Source of the DNA: an uncultured Johnsonella sp.
Lineage (GTDB): Bacteria > Bacillota > Clostridia > Lachnospirales > Lachnospiraceae
DNA: 58,557 bases
Direction of reading: 5' to 3'
Assembly: GCA_937927235.1 (NCBI GenBank)
Contig: CALBCM010000006.1
Span: 1-58,557 of the forward strand
The notes beneath the pieces were generated by a model. It searched no databases. It saw only the letters and a program-made list of their open reading frames with translations, and was not told the DNA's origin. Shown one piece after another: positions 1 to 9,222 of this stretch. Position 1 is the first letter of the stretch, and every line of letters starts with the position of its first letter. Position numbers and translations under genes: made by a program.

Positions 1-73
1 AAATTTTTTTATAATGATTAGCTTCATCAATAGAACCACCTTTACCATGTATATATATAACAGCCTTTTTCAT
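1..73 (-). CDS. alpha/beta hydrolase, N-terminal fragment (runs off the left edge)
   Basis: Only the first 24 codons lie in the window. Reading leftwards from the ATG at 73 they begin MKKAVIYIHGKGGS. A beta strand followed directly by HGKGG is the usual start of small serine alpha/beta hydrolases, where this loop forms the oxyanion hole. A GGGAG ribosome-binding site lies about nine bases upstream, which supports the start. The catalytic serine and histidine would be outside the window, so substrate and exact family cannot be judged. Confidence 0.6.
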   Translation of the reverse strand, partial: MKKAVIYIHGKGGSIDEANHYKKI

Positions 74-135
74 TCACAGTACTCCCATGATTTCACATTT
101 TATTTTATGAGTCAATTGCTCATTGCCAAATTAAT

Positions 136-1056
136 TTAATTCTCATTAATTTTTATACTGAGTACCGCTATATGCCCTAAATCACTTTCAGGGTTTTCTT
201 CGGCAACTATTGTATAGGGCAAAGTTGTAAACCTGCCATAGTTAATGTAAAGCTCTCCCAATTTACCTTTAACAGTATATTTACCACCTTCTATTGTAAC
301 ACTGTCTACCATAAACCACGGTGTGATAGCCTGATAATATTTTGCAGATAAATTAAGCTTCGCTGCATCATTCTTATTTCCCTTTATTAAGCTGTTATTT
401 GCAGAAGCGTCTATGTTGTTGATTCCAATTATTGAGATATTCCAAGACTCATCTATATTACTGATGCCGAATACATCTTTAAAAATCTTAGTATAGACTC
501 CCTTATCCAATTCAGCCGCATAATCAGCAGATTTATATTTATTAAAGAAAGCCGGAAAATATTCCGGAGCATAGTTATTATCTAAAAGCATATCAAAAAT
601 ACCGGCCTGCTCCATAGGGGTCGGTGCTTTCTTTCTGAAATCAATATTAATCTTATCAGATTCTGGATTAAAATATGGAGTCTTGATTCCTCCATATATA
701 GCAGAAGCCATATAGGGCAGAGCATCTGCCTGTATCCCCGGAGTATTCACCAGCTTGGTCTGTGGCAGCCCGACTGTTTCTATAATCCATTCACCGCTGG
801 AGTTTACCAGATAATTGTCAGGTGTTCTCTGATTTAACAGACAATATCCGTTTTTATCAAAGTAATAACAGTAAGCTATATGGTCATTATTTGAGTCTAT
901 CCATTGCCAAGTATTTGAAGGCCAGGTTCCGTCGGGATTCTCATACCACCAGCCCTTATTATTTTGCTTCCAGGTACCTGCATAGGCAACGGCAGACAGA
1001 GCCAACATAAAAATTACTATAAGCGGTATAATTTTAAATAGCTTTAACTTTTTCAT
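136..1056 (-). CDS. secreted protein with choline-binding-type cell-wall repeats
   Basis: A 306-residue protein with a typical signal peptide (residues 1 to about 26: KK start, hydrophobic core, AVAYA cleavage region). Residues about 27-95 hold tryptophan- and tyrosine-rich repeats such as GWWYENPDGTW and CYYFDKNGYC, characteristic of cell-wall (choline-binding type) repeats that hold proteins on teichoic acids. The remaining two thirds match no domain I recognise; they look like a globular mixed alpha/beta domain. AAGGAGG sits eight bases before the ATG. A good promoter is seen upstream, so it is probably transcribed alone. Surface location is well supported; function is unknown. Confidence 0.7.
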   Translation of the reverse strand: MKKLKLFKIIPLIVIFMLALSAVAYAGTWKQNNKGWWYENPDGTWPSNTWQWIDSNNDHIAYCYYFDKNGYCLLNQRTPDNYLVNSSGEWIIETVGLPQTKLVNTPGIQADALPYMASAIYGGIKTPYFNPESDKINIDFRKKAPTPMEQAGIFDMLLDNNYAPEYFPAFFNKYKSADYAAELDKGVYTKIFKDVFGISNIDESWNISIIGINNIDASANNSLIKGNKNDAAKLNLSAKYYQAITPWFMVDSVTIEGGKYTVKGKLGELYINYGRFTTLPYTIVAEENPESDLGHIAVLSIKINEN

Positions 1057-1359
1057 AAGTAAATCCTCCTTAAACTGGTGTTATATATTTTAGCCTTTAT
1101 ATAAATTAAAACAGCTGTTAATAGTATATATACACATATATCTTTATAATGTCAATAGCACTTCTTTCTAATTTTCCCGTTTCCTCAGCCACCTCATTAA
1201 TTGGAGCCGGCAAGGCTGCAAATTGTTTTTGCAGGCTATAATAAAACATAAGACTTATTCTTAATTAGCACTAGACATATCGCTGCTTTAGAACATGTGT
1301 GTTTGGAAAATATAAGGCTTATTCTTTTAATTAGCACCGGGTAAGACTATAAATCAGCC
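1057..1359. other. intergenic region with a degenerate direct repeat
   Basis: Apart from the promoter at 1127-1155, no gene is visible. Two near-identical blocks occur: 1248-1269 and 1312-1336, both reading ATAAG(A/G)CTTATTCTT, then AATTAGCAC, the second with two extra T. Just upstream of the first, a stretch at 1231-1250 resembles 2081-2099 in the next intergenic gap. They may be remnants of a small repeat element; no coding or RNA function is evident. Confidence 0.4.
1127..1155 (-). promoter_or_regulatory. sigma-A-type promoter of the wall-binding protein gene
   Basis: Minus strand reads TTGACA (1150-1155), a 17-base spacer, then TATATA (1127-1132). The -35 box is a perfect consensus. It lies about 70 bases before the ATG at 1056. 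Confidence 0.55.
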
Positions 1360-2031
1360 CTATTGCCTTTCGCTATTTGCCAGTAGGTAGCTTGCATCAA
1401 TTCTGTGACAAATTTCATCTAAAGAAACTGAGCCGTCCAAAATTATAGTATACCAGTGCTTTTTATTCATATGCCAGCCTGGGTAGTAATGCTTATTGTC
1501 AATCAAGCTTTTCAACGCCTCCGGCTCGCCCTTAAGGTCGATAATTTCCACTATTTCATCAGATTTAATTCCAAGCTTGCGGCGTGGCAGACTCAGCAGC
1601 ACTCCGTACCATTTATCATTATCCTTCCGCCTCCATACAGCATTGTCTGAAAGCCTTTCCCACAAAAATTCCAATTCATCTCCATATTTTTGACGTATAT
1701 ATGAAATTATTTCCAAAGCCTGCTTTGACTTAAAAATTTCCGTTTCATAGCATTTATCTGCAATATCTTGGAGAACCTCAGCCACAGCCATCCTGATTTC
1801 TCCTACAAACTCCCCGGCAGCCTCTGTTTTATAAAGAATATACTCCTCGCCTGTTGCAGCTTCGATTAATTTTGTATCAGGTACAATACTTTTTTTGATG
1901 GTAATCTGCAGCAGAAATTCGCTGTCTAAAATACTTGTACTGTATTGAAATACATTATTAATTTTTTGAAAACCATAGGCTTCCAATTTTTCCGGAATAT
2001 TCTTCTTATGCTTAAAAATATTTTCAAACAT
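1360..2031 (-). CDS. MmcQ/YjbR family protein
   Basis: A 223-residue cytoplasmic protein. The last ~90 residues carry the MmcQ/YjbR signature: a region with LSDNAVWRRKDNDKWYG, a leucine-rich strand, and a terminal WHMNKKHWYTIIL segment with SVSLDEICHRIDASY. This double-wing, CyaY-like fold is common but has no settled biochemical role. The N-terminal ~110 residues form a second, family-typical domain. GGAGG lies eleven bases before the ATG. The gene stands alone between two intergenic gaps. Confidence 0.75.
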   Translation of the reverse strand: MFENIFKHKKNIPEKLEAYGFQKINNVFQYSTSILDSEFLLQITIKKSIVPDTKLIEAATGEEYILYKTEAAGEFVGEIRMAVAEVLQDIADKCYETEIFKSKQALEIISYIRQKYGDELEFLWERLSDNAVWRRKDNDKWYGVLLSLPRRKLGIKSDEIVEIIDLKGEPEALKSLIDNKHYYPGWHMNKKHWYTIILDGSVSLDEICHRIDASYLLANSERQ

Positions 2032-2091
2032 TCTCTATGTACCTCCATAAATTTTTGCCTGTAAATACCATTGTCTGTCTTTCAGGCTGTA

Positions 2092-2135
2092 ATAAAAATA
2101 GAAGCTTCAGATAAGTAAATCATATCTGAAGCTTC
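2092..2135 (-). terminator. intrinsic terminator after the prolyl aminopeptidase gene
   Basis: A perfect 13-bp inverted repeat GAAGCTTCAGATA / TATCTGAAGCTTC (2101-2113 and 2123-2135) with a nine-base loop. On the minus strand it is followed by TATTTTTATTA. It begins 25 bases after the stop codon of the gene at 2160-3047. Confidence 0.85.
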
Positions 2136-2159
2136 CGCTTAAATCAAAGCACTATCTTA

Positions 2160-3047
2160 TTAATCATTCTCATTTAACCACTTAACCAGTATATCAATGT
2201 ATTTGTCGTTTTCTTCAACAAAGCACATATGTCTTGAATAAGCAAAAAGCTCCCATTTTGCATTCGGTATGGCGTCAAACATTAATTTTGCTATATATGG
2301 AGAGCACAAATCCTCCTGTCCGTTCATTATAAGGCAGGGCTTACTGAAATCCTTAAGCTTATCCATATAGTCATAATCTCTCAATGAGCCAGTAGGAGTA
2401 AACTCATTTGGTCCCCAACCTGCTACGTAAGGCTCAATTCCGGATTTTTTAGGACGTGTAAGACATTCCGGGCTGTTTTCATCAAAGGTCCCTGAGCAGT
2501 GCCTTCTCATAAACTCGCCAATCGCTCTGTCATAAGCTTCACCGCTGTAGTTTCCTGTTTTTTCAGCCTCAGCGATAGCTTCCTGCATATCCGTCGGGAG
2601 AAAAGCTACACGCCTTTTTTGCTCACTTTCCCAAATTGCATTATAAGGCAATGTACTTGAAAGCACATAGCTTTTAACTCCTTCAGGCTTATAATCACAT
2701 TCATATATAATGCTCAGCATGCCTCCCCAGGACTGCCCAAGCAGGTGTACCTCGTCAAGCCCAAGATGCTCTCTTAAAGCCCTAAGCTCGTTCACCCAAG
2801 TCTGCTTGGTCCAAAGCTCCGGGCAGCCGTCTATAAATGAATTTCCACAGCCTATCTGGTCATACATTATAAGCTGACGCCCATCCAAATCGGCAACCTT
2901 ATCAAGCACCTCAAAATAATTATGCGTGGAGCCTGGACCTCCATGCAGAAATAAAAGGGGTTTCTTTTTACCCATCCTTTCTCCCACTATTCTGTAATAG
3001 GTTTTATTATTCAAATATGGCATATATCCTTCTGTAATTTTTGCCAT
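2160..3047 (-). CDS. pip: proline iminopeptidase (prolyl aminopeptidase), peptidase family S33
   Basis: A 295-residue alpha/beta hydrolase that would release N-terminal proline from peptides. It has the oxyanion-hole motif HGGPGSTHNYF near residue 35, the family-typical YDQIGCGNS, and the nucleophile elbow GQSWGG near residue 105. The catalytic aspartate is probably in NGQEDLCSP and the histidine in SRHMCF near the C-terminus. Length fits the family. There is no signal peptide, so it is cytoplasmic. It follows the M24 peptidase gene by 27 bases on the same strand, and the two very likely form a transcript dedicated to proline-containing peptides. AGGAGG precedes the ATG. S33 hydrolases can act on other amides, so the exact substrate is inferred. 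Confidence 0.85.
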   Translation of the reverse strand: MAKITEGYMPYLNNKTYYRIVGERMGKKKPLLFLHGGPGSTHNYFEVLDKVADLDGRQLIMYDQIGCGNSFIDGCPELWTKQTWVNELRALREHLGLDEVHLLGQSWGGMLSIIYECDYKPEGVKSYVLSSTLPYNAIWESEQKRRVAFLPTDMQEAIAEAEKTGNYSGEAYDRAIGEFMRRHCSGTFDENSPECLTRPKKSGIEPYVAGWGPNEFTPTGSLRDYDYMDKLKDFSKPCLIMNGQEDLCSPYIAKLMFDAIPNAKWELFAYSRHMCFVEENDKYIDILVKWLNEND

Positions 3048-3074
3048 GACTCCACAGCCTCCTGATTATGATTA

Positions 3075-4160
3075 TTATTCTTCCGGAACTACTATAATGT
3101 CTTTGGTATATTCATTAAGAACCTTGCAGCCGTCTTCTGTAACAAGTACAAGGTCTTCAATCCTTACGCCTATTCCCTCGTCAGGAAGATAGATGCCCGG
3201 CTCAACTGAAAAGCACTGTCCAACCTCTATAATTTCTTCGTTTACTGAGGAAACATCGCCGACTTCGTGGTCCTCCAAACCTATTGAATGCCCTGTTCTG
3301 TGGGTAAAGTATTTTCCATAGCCCTTTTCTTCAATGTAATTTCTTGCAGCGAGGTCTACGTCCTTCATCTTTGCTCCGGGCTTTGCAGCTGCAATGCCTC
3401 TTAAGTTCGCCTCAAGAACTATATTATAAATTTCTTTCTGTCTTTCACTTACTGAGCCTATGAACACTGTCCTTGTCATATCCGAAGCATAGTTCTTATA
3501 AAAGCCTCCTATGTCCAGTATAACACAGTCGCCGTGCTTTCCCTTGCTGTCATCGGTAACATGATGGGGGTCGGCAGCTCCCTTTGCGTAAGCGGTAATC
3601 GGGTCAAAGGATACCTCGGTAATACCGTGCTTTTTATAAATCTCTCTTACCTTTGCGTTAAGCTCTCTTTCGGTAAGTCCCTTTACTACCCAGGGAATCA
3701 GCTCGCCCATAACCTGATCATTGATTCTTGAAGATTCAATCATGGTCTCCTGCTCTTTGGCATCCTTAATCTGTCTGATTTTATCAACTATAACAGAGCC
3801 GTTGACAAACTTGCTTCCTGCTCCAAGCTCCTGCAATCTTAAAAGGAATTTTGAAGGCCATACCTTGTCAACTCCGATAACCTTGTCCTTCTCAACAAAG
3901 CGTGAAAGTATTTCAACACCGTCTTCTATATCATCGTAGTAAGTAATTTCAACGCCTAAGTCGGTTTCCTGCGGGAAGAGCTTATTAATTATGAAATTAT
4001 GCTTTCCATTTACATTAATATAGAGTGCGTGAAGTCTTTCACCGGGGTAAATCCACTTGCCTGTGAGATAGAATATAGCTGGCGGGTCAGTGATAATCAT
4101 CTGAGGAATACCCTTTTCTTCCATTTTTGCAAGAATACGGCCTAACTTATTTGTGTCCAT
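3075..4160 (-). CDS. M24 family Xaa-Pro peptidase (PepQ/PepP-like)
   Basis: A 361-residue metallopeptidase with the N-terminal creatinase-like domain (1 to ~125) and the C-terminal pita-bread catalytic domain. The five metal ligands of the M24 family are visible: D in ILDIGG, D in SDMTRT, H in THRTGHSIGLEDHE, E in VEPGIY and E in VRIEDL. It should cleave Xaa-Pro bonds, using two Mn or Co ions, in the cytoplasm. Whether it is a dipeptidase or an aminopeptidase cannot be decided from sequence; length suits PepQ. GGAGG precedes the ATG by ten bases. It is the first gene of a pair with the prolyl aminopeptidase. Confidence 0.87.
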   Translation of the reverse strand: MDTNKLGRILAKMEEKGIPQMIITDPPAIFYLTGKWIYPGERLHALYINVNGKHNFIINKLFPQETDLGVEITYYDDIEDGVEILSRFVEKDKVIGVDKVWPSKFLLRLQELGAGSKFVNGSVIVDKIRQIKDAKEQETMIESSRINDQVMGELIPWVVKGLTERELNAKVREIYKKHGITEVSFDPITAYAKGAADPHHVTDDSKGKHGDCVILDIGGFYKNYASDMTRTVFIGSVSERQKEIYNIVLEANLRGIAAAKPGAKMKDVDLAARNYIEEKGYGKYFTHRTGHSIGLEDHEVGDVSSVNEEIIEVGQCFSVEPGIYLPDEGIGVRIEDLVLVTEDGCKVLNEYTKDIIVVPEE

Positions 4161-4192
4161 TTCTTTATACCTCCGTTAAATATATTTTTGAT

Positions 4193-4222
4193 AATTTATT
4201 AAAGAAATTACCTTTAGGTCAA
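4193..4222 (-). promoter_or_regulatory. possible promoter of the two-peptidase operon
   Basis: Minus strand shows TTGACC (4217-4222), an 18-base spacer and TAAATT (4193-4198), about 33 bases upstream of the ATG at 4160. The -10 match is moderate; it is the best candidate in this 129-base gap. Confidence 0.35.
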
Positions 4223-4289
4223 GGTTATTTTAACATAATCAACAATATAAGTAAAGCAGACATCAGTTTAATCTCTTTTTTTATCAGAA

Positions 4290-7200
4290 TTAACTATATT
4301 CCAAGCGTACCTTGCTGCCGTCCCCTCCCAAAAGTGCAGGTCTTACTATCAGCTTTACGGGGACTCTCTGCTTAAGATATTCCACATGTGAAATAAGTCC
4401 TACCTTAAGCCTTTCATTGTGCACCCTCTCAAGAGAATCCATAACTACCTCCAGCAAATCCTCATCCAGAGTTCCAAATCCCTCGTCAAGAAAGAAAAGC
4501 TCAAGCGGAGCAGAGCTTTTCAGCTGTATATGTGCAGAGAGTGCAAGTGCCAGCGAAAGTGATACTACAAAGCTTTCTCCTCCTGAAAGAGTTTTAACAT
4601 TTCTTAATTTCCCGCCATTTTTATAATCTCTTATTTTAAATGAGCCGTCCTCTGACGTTTCAAGCCCGTAAGCTCCTGAGCTTATTTCAAAAAGTCTTTC
4701 ACTGGCACTTGCAGCTATATAATCAAGCTGCTTGAGTGCCATAAACTCTACAAACTTTCTTGCTCCCACTGCTGCTTTAAGCTCTTTAACCAAGGCTATT
4801 TTTCCGGCTATCACCTCACTTTTTTTATTAAGCTCCTCCGACTCATTAAGTCTTTTAATAAACTCAGCATGCCTTTCCCTAAGTGTGATAGCTTTCTCAT
4901 TTATTTTTTTATAGGCTTCATTTATTTTTTTATTTTCCAGTTCTGAAGCCTTATATTCTTCCTCGCTTAAATAGCTTTCTCCCAAATTGCTTTGAAGCTC
5001 TTCTAAAGCCATACTAAGCTGTTTTACGGCTTCATCATATTTCTTTACTTTGACCTCCAGTTCAGACTTAAGGCTGTCTTTAAGTATATTTCTGTTTATT
5101 TCAGATATTATTCCGGCTATATCAGAGCTTAGTCCCCTATCTTCTGTACTGTATTGCTTAAATTTATTTAAAACCTCCGCTTTTTTGGCAGCAGCCGCCT
5201 CTTTTATATATTTAAGATTTTTTTCAAGTACCGCCACGCTTTTTTCGATTTCAAAGGCTTCCTCCTTAAACCTGTCAAAGGCTTGCCGGCTAGTCTTTAA
5301 ATTAGCTTCCAGCTCAGAAGCCTCTTTAATTACAGCTTTAAGCTCCTCAGCCGGATTTTCAAGCTCTCCGTTAATATCTGACAGCTTGCTTTTAAGGCTG
5401 ATTAAATCCTTTTCATATTCCGTAAGCTTGGTTTCATACTCTTTTTTTTCAAGGTTTAATTCATTCAGCTTTAAGCAGTTTGTATTTGCGGCAGAGTTTA
5501 ATTCCTCAAGCTTTTGCTCGTCGGATTCTATTTCAAGACTTATTTCCGCATTAATTTTTTCTAAATTCGAAAGTCTTTCAAGCTCAGCCTTCGGATTACT
5601 TTTACAATCATTATATTTAATATTAATCTCTTCTTTTATAGTATTAATATTTCCTAATAAAGATTGCTTTGCAGGTATATTTTTTTCAATATTGCTTTCA
5701 TAAGCACTAAGACCCGCATCAGCTGCTGCCAGCTCCGTTAAAAATCTATTTTTTTCTTCATTAAGCTCTTTGCTTTTTTCATTGCACCCGGAAAGCTCTT
5801 TAATTATACCTTCAGATAATTTTTTGATTCTTATTATGTCATTTAAGATAAAATCTTTAATATTTTTTATTTCCATATCCGTGGTATCATCAATCTTATC
5901 TGAACTGATTATTTTAGCTTTTTCTAAAAGGCTTTCTGCGGCTTTTATATAATTCTCAGAATGTTCATCCTCTGAAACATCTGAAATCTGTTTAATTTTA
6001 ATTATTAGACTGTCCGGAATCCCAACTATATCAAGTAAAGAAATTTCTTCAAGATTTTTTTCTTTTCTTTCATTAATTACCGCAAGCTTCGCTTCAATTT
6101 CTGCTTTAGCCTGCAATAAGCCTTGTATGTTTTTTTCCGTATTTTTTATTTCTGATTCAAGCCTGTTAATTTTATTATTAAAATTATTAAAATCTTTGCT
6201 GTTTGTTTTATGCGTTATATTCTGTATCACATTTCCGCAGATTGGACATACATCTTGGGGCTTTAAATTTTTGCTTATATTAAAAATCTCCAAATTTTTA
6301 ATATATGTTTCTCTTTCAATATTCAGCTTACTAAGCTTTTCATTTGAAGCTTTAAGCTCTGAGCCTGTCTTTTTGCATTCTTGGTTTAAGGCTTCCAGCT
6401 CTGTATTTATACTCTCCAGATTATTTTTCAGATTTTCTCTTTTTTCAATTTTATTATACAGCTCCTCATAATCCTGGATTAAAGAAGAAGCTGACATCGG
6501 CAGAGATAAGGGGTGATTATTTAATGCAGCTTTAAGCTTTTCCAGCTCTTTAATTTTATCTTCGGCTGAATTTAGCTTTTCCCTCTTAATATTTATTTCA
6601 GCTTCTAATTTTTTGATTTTCTCTCTGTCTGCATTATCTGAGTCATCAAGCGACTTAAAATTTTTTTCAAGCTGACTTAAAGTAGTATAAAGCTCGCAAA
6701 CCTTAATCAGCCTGTTTCTAAAGGCGGCATCTACCGTATCAGCCTTTAATTTTTCCTTTAAATTAGAAATTTTGGTATTAAGCTCACTTATCTCGGAGGA
6801 TTTTGTGTCATAGTCCTTTAAGCAAAGATTATAATCCCTGTTTAATTTGTCATAGATTTTTTTAAATTCGCTGAATTTATCTGTTTTTTCAGCGTAATCC
6901 TCCCAGTCTGAAATTAAAGCATTAAGTATTATTTTTCTTTCGAAAAGCAGACTTCCTCTTTCATTAAATTCATTTTCATACTTAATATATCTCTTCTTTG
7001 CCGAATCTGTTTGTTGCTGAATCTGTTCATAGCTTTGTTTTATTTTTTCAAGCTCTGCCTGAGTCTCATTTTCTTTATTAATGCTGCTTTCATAATCTGC
7101 TATAAAGGGAAGGATTCTTTCTGCAATAGAATTAAGCTCAAGCCTTTTTCTGCAGCTGTCGATATCAGCCTCGAAGCTATACCTATCCTCCAGCTCAGAT

Positions 7201-7976
7201 TTTAATCTTGCTATTCTCAGCTGTTTTTCGTAGCTGCTTCGGTTCAGATTAAGCTTAAGCTCGCTGTTTTCTTTTTTAAGTTTTATCTCTCGAAGCTCTT
7301 CGATACACTTATTAAGCTCTTTATCAAGCTCGACAAAGGCTTCTTTGGTATATTCCTTATATAAAGCCAGCCCTCCCGTAAGCTTAGTATTTTCACTTTC
7401 ATAATAATCCAATCTGAGCTTAATCTTTTTTTCAAGTGCATCTCCATATTCCTCAAGGTTAAATAGTCTTTCTAAAATAACTCTCCTGTCACGTCCTTCC
7501 ATTTTTAAAAAATCATTAAAGCCGCCCTGAGGAAGCACTACAGTTTTAATAAAGTCCTGATATTCAAGCCCTATCATATTATTGATTGCAGCCTTAAATT
7601 CTCCCTCTTTTTCTGCAATTACCTCCTCTTTAGGAAAAACTCTGATCAGCTTGACCTGCCTGGTGCTTGCCCCGCCGTCCTTATCCTTTTTTATCTCTCT
7701 TATTGCTTTATATACTTCCTTGCTTTTGGCATCTATACCAAATTTAAAAATTATTCTTGCGGTATCAGTATTTATATTTATATACTGCTCTCTTGCATTA
7801 TCTCTAGCTATCTTTCCGTAAAGTGCAAAAGTAATCGCATCAAGTATGCTTGACTTGCCGCTGCCTGTAGGTCCAAAGATTCCGAAGATTCCCATTTTCC
7901 CAAGCTCTTCAAAATCAATGCTTTGCTCGTCAAGGAAGGAATTAAATCCCTTAATACTTATACTAATCGGTTTCAA
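4290..7976 (-). CDS. sbcC: SbcC, large ATPase subunit of the SbcCD nuclease
   Basis: A 1228-residue SMC-like ATPase, the partner of SbcD (bacterial Rad50/Mre11), which processes DNA ends and hairpins. Walker A GPTGSGKSS lies near residue 37. It is followed by two very long coiled-coil arms rich in E, K and L around a zinc-hook C-P-I-C near residue 577. The ABC signature LSGGES is near residue 1130 and Walker B LFFLDEGFGTLDED near 1160. The start codon is TTG at 7976, supported by GGAGGAGG seven bases before it; it overlaps the end of sbcD by 14 bases, indicating translational coupling. All key motifs are intact. Confidence 0.95.
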   Translation of the reverse strand: MKPISISIKGFNSFLDEQSIDFEELGKMGIFGIFGPTGSGKSSILDAITFALYGKIARDNAREQYININTDTARIIFKFGIDAKSKEVYKAIREIKKDKDGGASTRQVKLIRVFPKEEVIAEKEGEFKAAINNMIGLEYQDFIKTVVLPQGGFNDFLKMEGRDRRVILERLFNLEEYGDALEKKIKLRLDYYESENTKLTGGLALYKEYTKEAFVELDKELNKCIEELREIKLKKENSELKLNLNRSSYEKQLRIARLKSELEDRYSFEADIDSCRKRLELNSIAERILPFIADYESSINKENETQAELEKIKQSYEQIQQQTDSAKKRYIKYENEFNERGSLLFERKIILNALISDWEDYAEKTDKFSEFKKIYDKLNRDYNLCLKDYDTKSSEISELNTKISNLKEKLKADTVDAAFRNRLIKVCELYTTLSQLEKNFKSLDDSDNADREKIKKLEAEINIKREKLNSAEDKIKELEKLKAALNNHPLSLPMSASSLIQDYEELYNKIEKRENLKNNLESINTELEALNQECKKTGSELKASNEKLSKLNIERETYIKNLEIFNISKNLKPQDVCPICGNVIQNITHKTNSKDFNNFNNKINRLESEIKNTEKNIQGLLQAKAEIEAKLAVINERKEKNLEEISLLDIVGIPDSLIIKIKQISDVSEDEHSENYIKAAESLLEKAKIISSDKIDDTTDMEIKNIKDFILNDIIRIKKLSEGIIKELSGCNEKSKELNEEKNRFLTELAAADAGLSAYESNIEKNIPAKQSLLGNINTIKEEINIKYNDCKSNPKAELERLSNLEKINAEISLEIESDEQKLEELNSAANTNCLKLNELNLEKKEYETKLTEYEKDLISLKSKLSDINGELENPAEELKAVIKEASELEANLKTSRQAFDRFKEEAFEIEKSVAVLEKNLKYIKEAAAAKKAEVLNKFKQYSTEDRGLSSDIAGIISEINRNILKDSLKSELEVKVKKYDEAVKQLSMALEELQSNLGESYLSEEEYKASELENKKINEAYKKINEKAITLRERHAEFIKRLNESEELNKKSEVIAGKIALVKELKAAVGARKFVEFMALKQLDYIAASASERLFEISSGAYGLETSEDGSFKIRDYKNGGKLRNVKTLSGGESFVVSLSLALALSAHIQLKSSAPLELFFLDEGFGTLDEDLLEVVMDSLERVHNERLKVGLISHVEYLKQRVPVKLIVRPALLGGDGSKVRLEYS

Positions 7977-9189
7977 CAGCTTCCTCCTCCATTATTGAAA
8001 GCAGCATTTGTATCAGCTCTTCATCCGGAGTATTTTTATTTTGCTGCTTGTAAAACTCAATAAATTTGTCTTTAAAGGACAGCTCTGATATTTCAAGTTT
8101 TCTTTTATTTTCCTGAGCTTCTATAACAGGGCGGATTTCAATTATATCCTTTTTAAGTGTTTTCATCTGTTTTATCTCATCTTCTCTGATATAGCTGCCG
8201 CATTTAATCTCCAGATACACCCAGCTTTCCTCCCCTGAATGCTGCTTGCACATTTCTATAGCTTCTGCCGCAGATTTAGCTTTCCAGATACAGATAGGCT
8301 TAAAAACAGGTATCTGAACGGCTCCAATATTAAAGTCCGGCTTATTCTTTGCTTTATTTTTATTTATGTCAATATAATAAAATGATTTATTAAATGAAAT
8401 TTCAGTCTTATTATAATGTATAGGTGAGCCGCAGTATCTGACTCTGCCGCCGGTATTCGGCAGTATCTGAGGCTTATGTATATGTCCGAGGGCGGTATAA
8501 TCCGCATGCTTAGGCAAAAGCTCGGTATTTATAATAAAGCTTCCTCCCAGGGAGCTGCTTCTTTCGGAGCCTGAGGGCTCGGAGCCGGAAGCAAATAGAT
8601 GGCTTAAGGTAATATTTATGCTGTCTTCCTTAAAATTAGCTTCAAGCCTTTTAAATAATCTGCCCACCTTTTTTGCATAGATTGCCTGTCTTTCTTTTTC
8701 ATCCTCTTTATCCCGGTAAAATACCTCATTAAGCCTTTTTTCGCTTGGATAAGCGACCGCAGCTATCACAGCCCTTTCACCATTTATCTCAAGCTCAAAA
8801 AAGCCTTCTCCTGAAGCAGTTACTCTGTGTTTCCCGTAAGCTCCTGTCTGTACCACAGCTTTTGGAGTGCCTGAGATTATTATTCCATGCTCTGCCGCAA
8901 GCGACCCGGCAGAAGCTATACGCTCCGGATTGTCATGGTTGCCCGCTATTACAACACTTACACACTCTCCACCTCTTGAAAGCTTTTTAAGGGCATCATA
9001 AAAAAGCTTTTCCGCCCTCGCCGGCGGATTTGGAGCATCATAAATATCACCGGCTATAAGTATCAGCTCCGGTTTAAGCTCGTTACATTTTTCAGTAAAA
9101 AAATCTAAAAATTTCTCCTGCTCATCAAGTCTGCTGTGCCCCTCCAGATTTTTGCCAAGGTGCCAGTCGCCGGTATGAATTATTCTCAT
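7963..9189 (-). CDS. sbcD: SbcD, nuclease subunit of SbcCD
   Basis: A 408-residue calcineurin-like phosphoesterase. The metal-binding motifs follow the Mre11 order: GDWHLG (residue 7), GDIYDAPNPP (~47), GNHD (~83), LSHLF (~195) and GHIHKP (~237). It should supply the Mn-dependent exo/endonuclease activity, with ATP-driven control by SbcC encoded immediately downstream and overlapping. The ribosome-binding site before the ATG is weak (GAAAG), which fits a downstream position in an operon with the glycosyltransferase gene ending at 9223. Confidence 0.94.
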   Translation of the reverse strand: MRIIHTGDWHLGKNLEGHSRLDEQEKFLDFFTEKCNELKPELILIAGDIYDAPNPPARAEKLFYDALKKLSRGGECVSVVIAGNHDNPERIASAGSLAAEHGIIISGTPKAVVQTGAYGKHRVTASGEGFFELEINGERAVIAAVAYPSEKRLNEVFYRDKEDEKERQAIYAKKVGRLFKRLEANFKEDSINITLSHLFASGSEPSGSERSSSLGGSFIINTELLPKHADYTALGHIHKPQILPNTGGRVRYCGSPIHYNKTEISFNKSFYYIDINKNKAKNKPDFNIGAVQIPVFKPICIWKAKSAAEAIEMCKQHSGEESWVYLEIKCGSYIREDEIKQMKTLKKDIIEIRPVIEAQENKRKLEISELSFKDKFIEFYKQQNKNTPDEELIQMLLSIMEEEAVETD

Positions 9190-9222
9190 TATTATTAATC
9201 TGCTTTCTGTTATATAATGGAT

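Noticed and set aside
5050..5703. 217-codon open frame on the plus strand inside sbcC
   Set aside because: It is the shadow of the coiled-coil region of sbcC; its product is a Ser/Leu/Phe-rich sequence produced by reading Glu/Lys codons backwards, without a ribosome-binding site.
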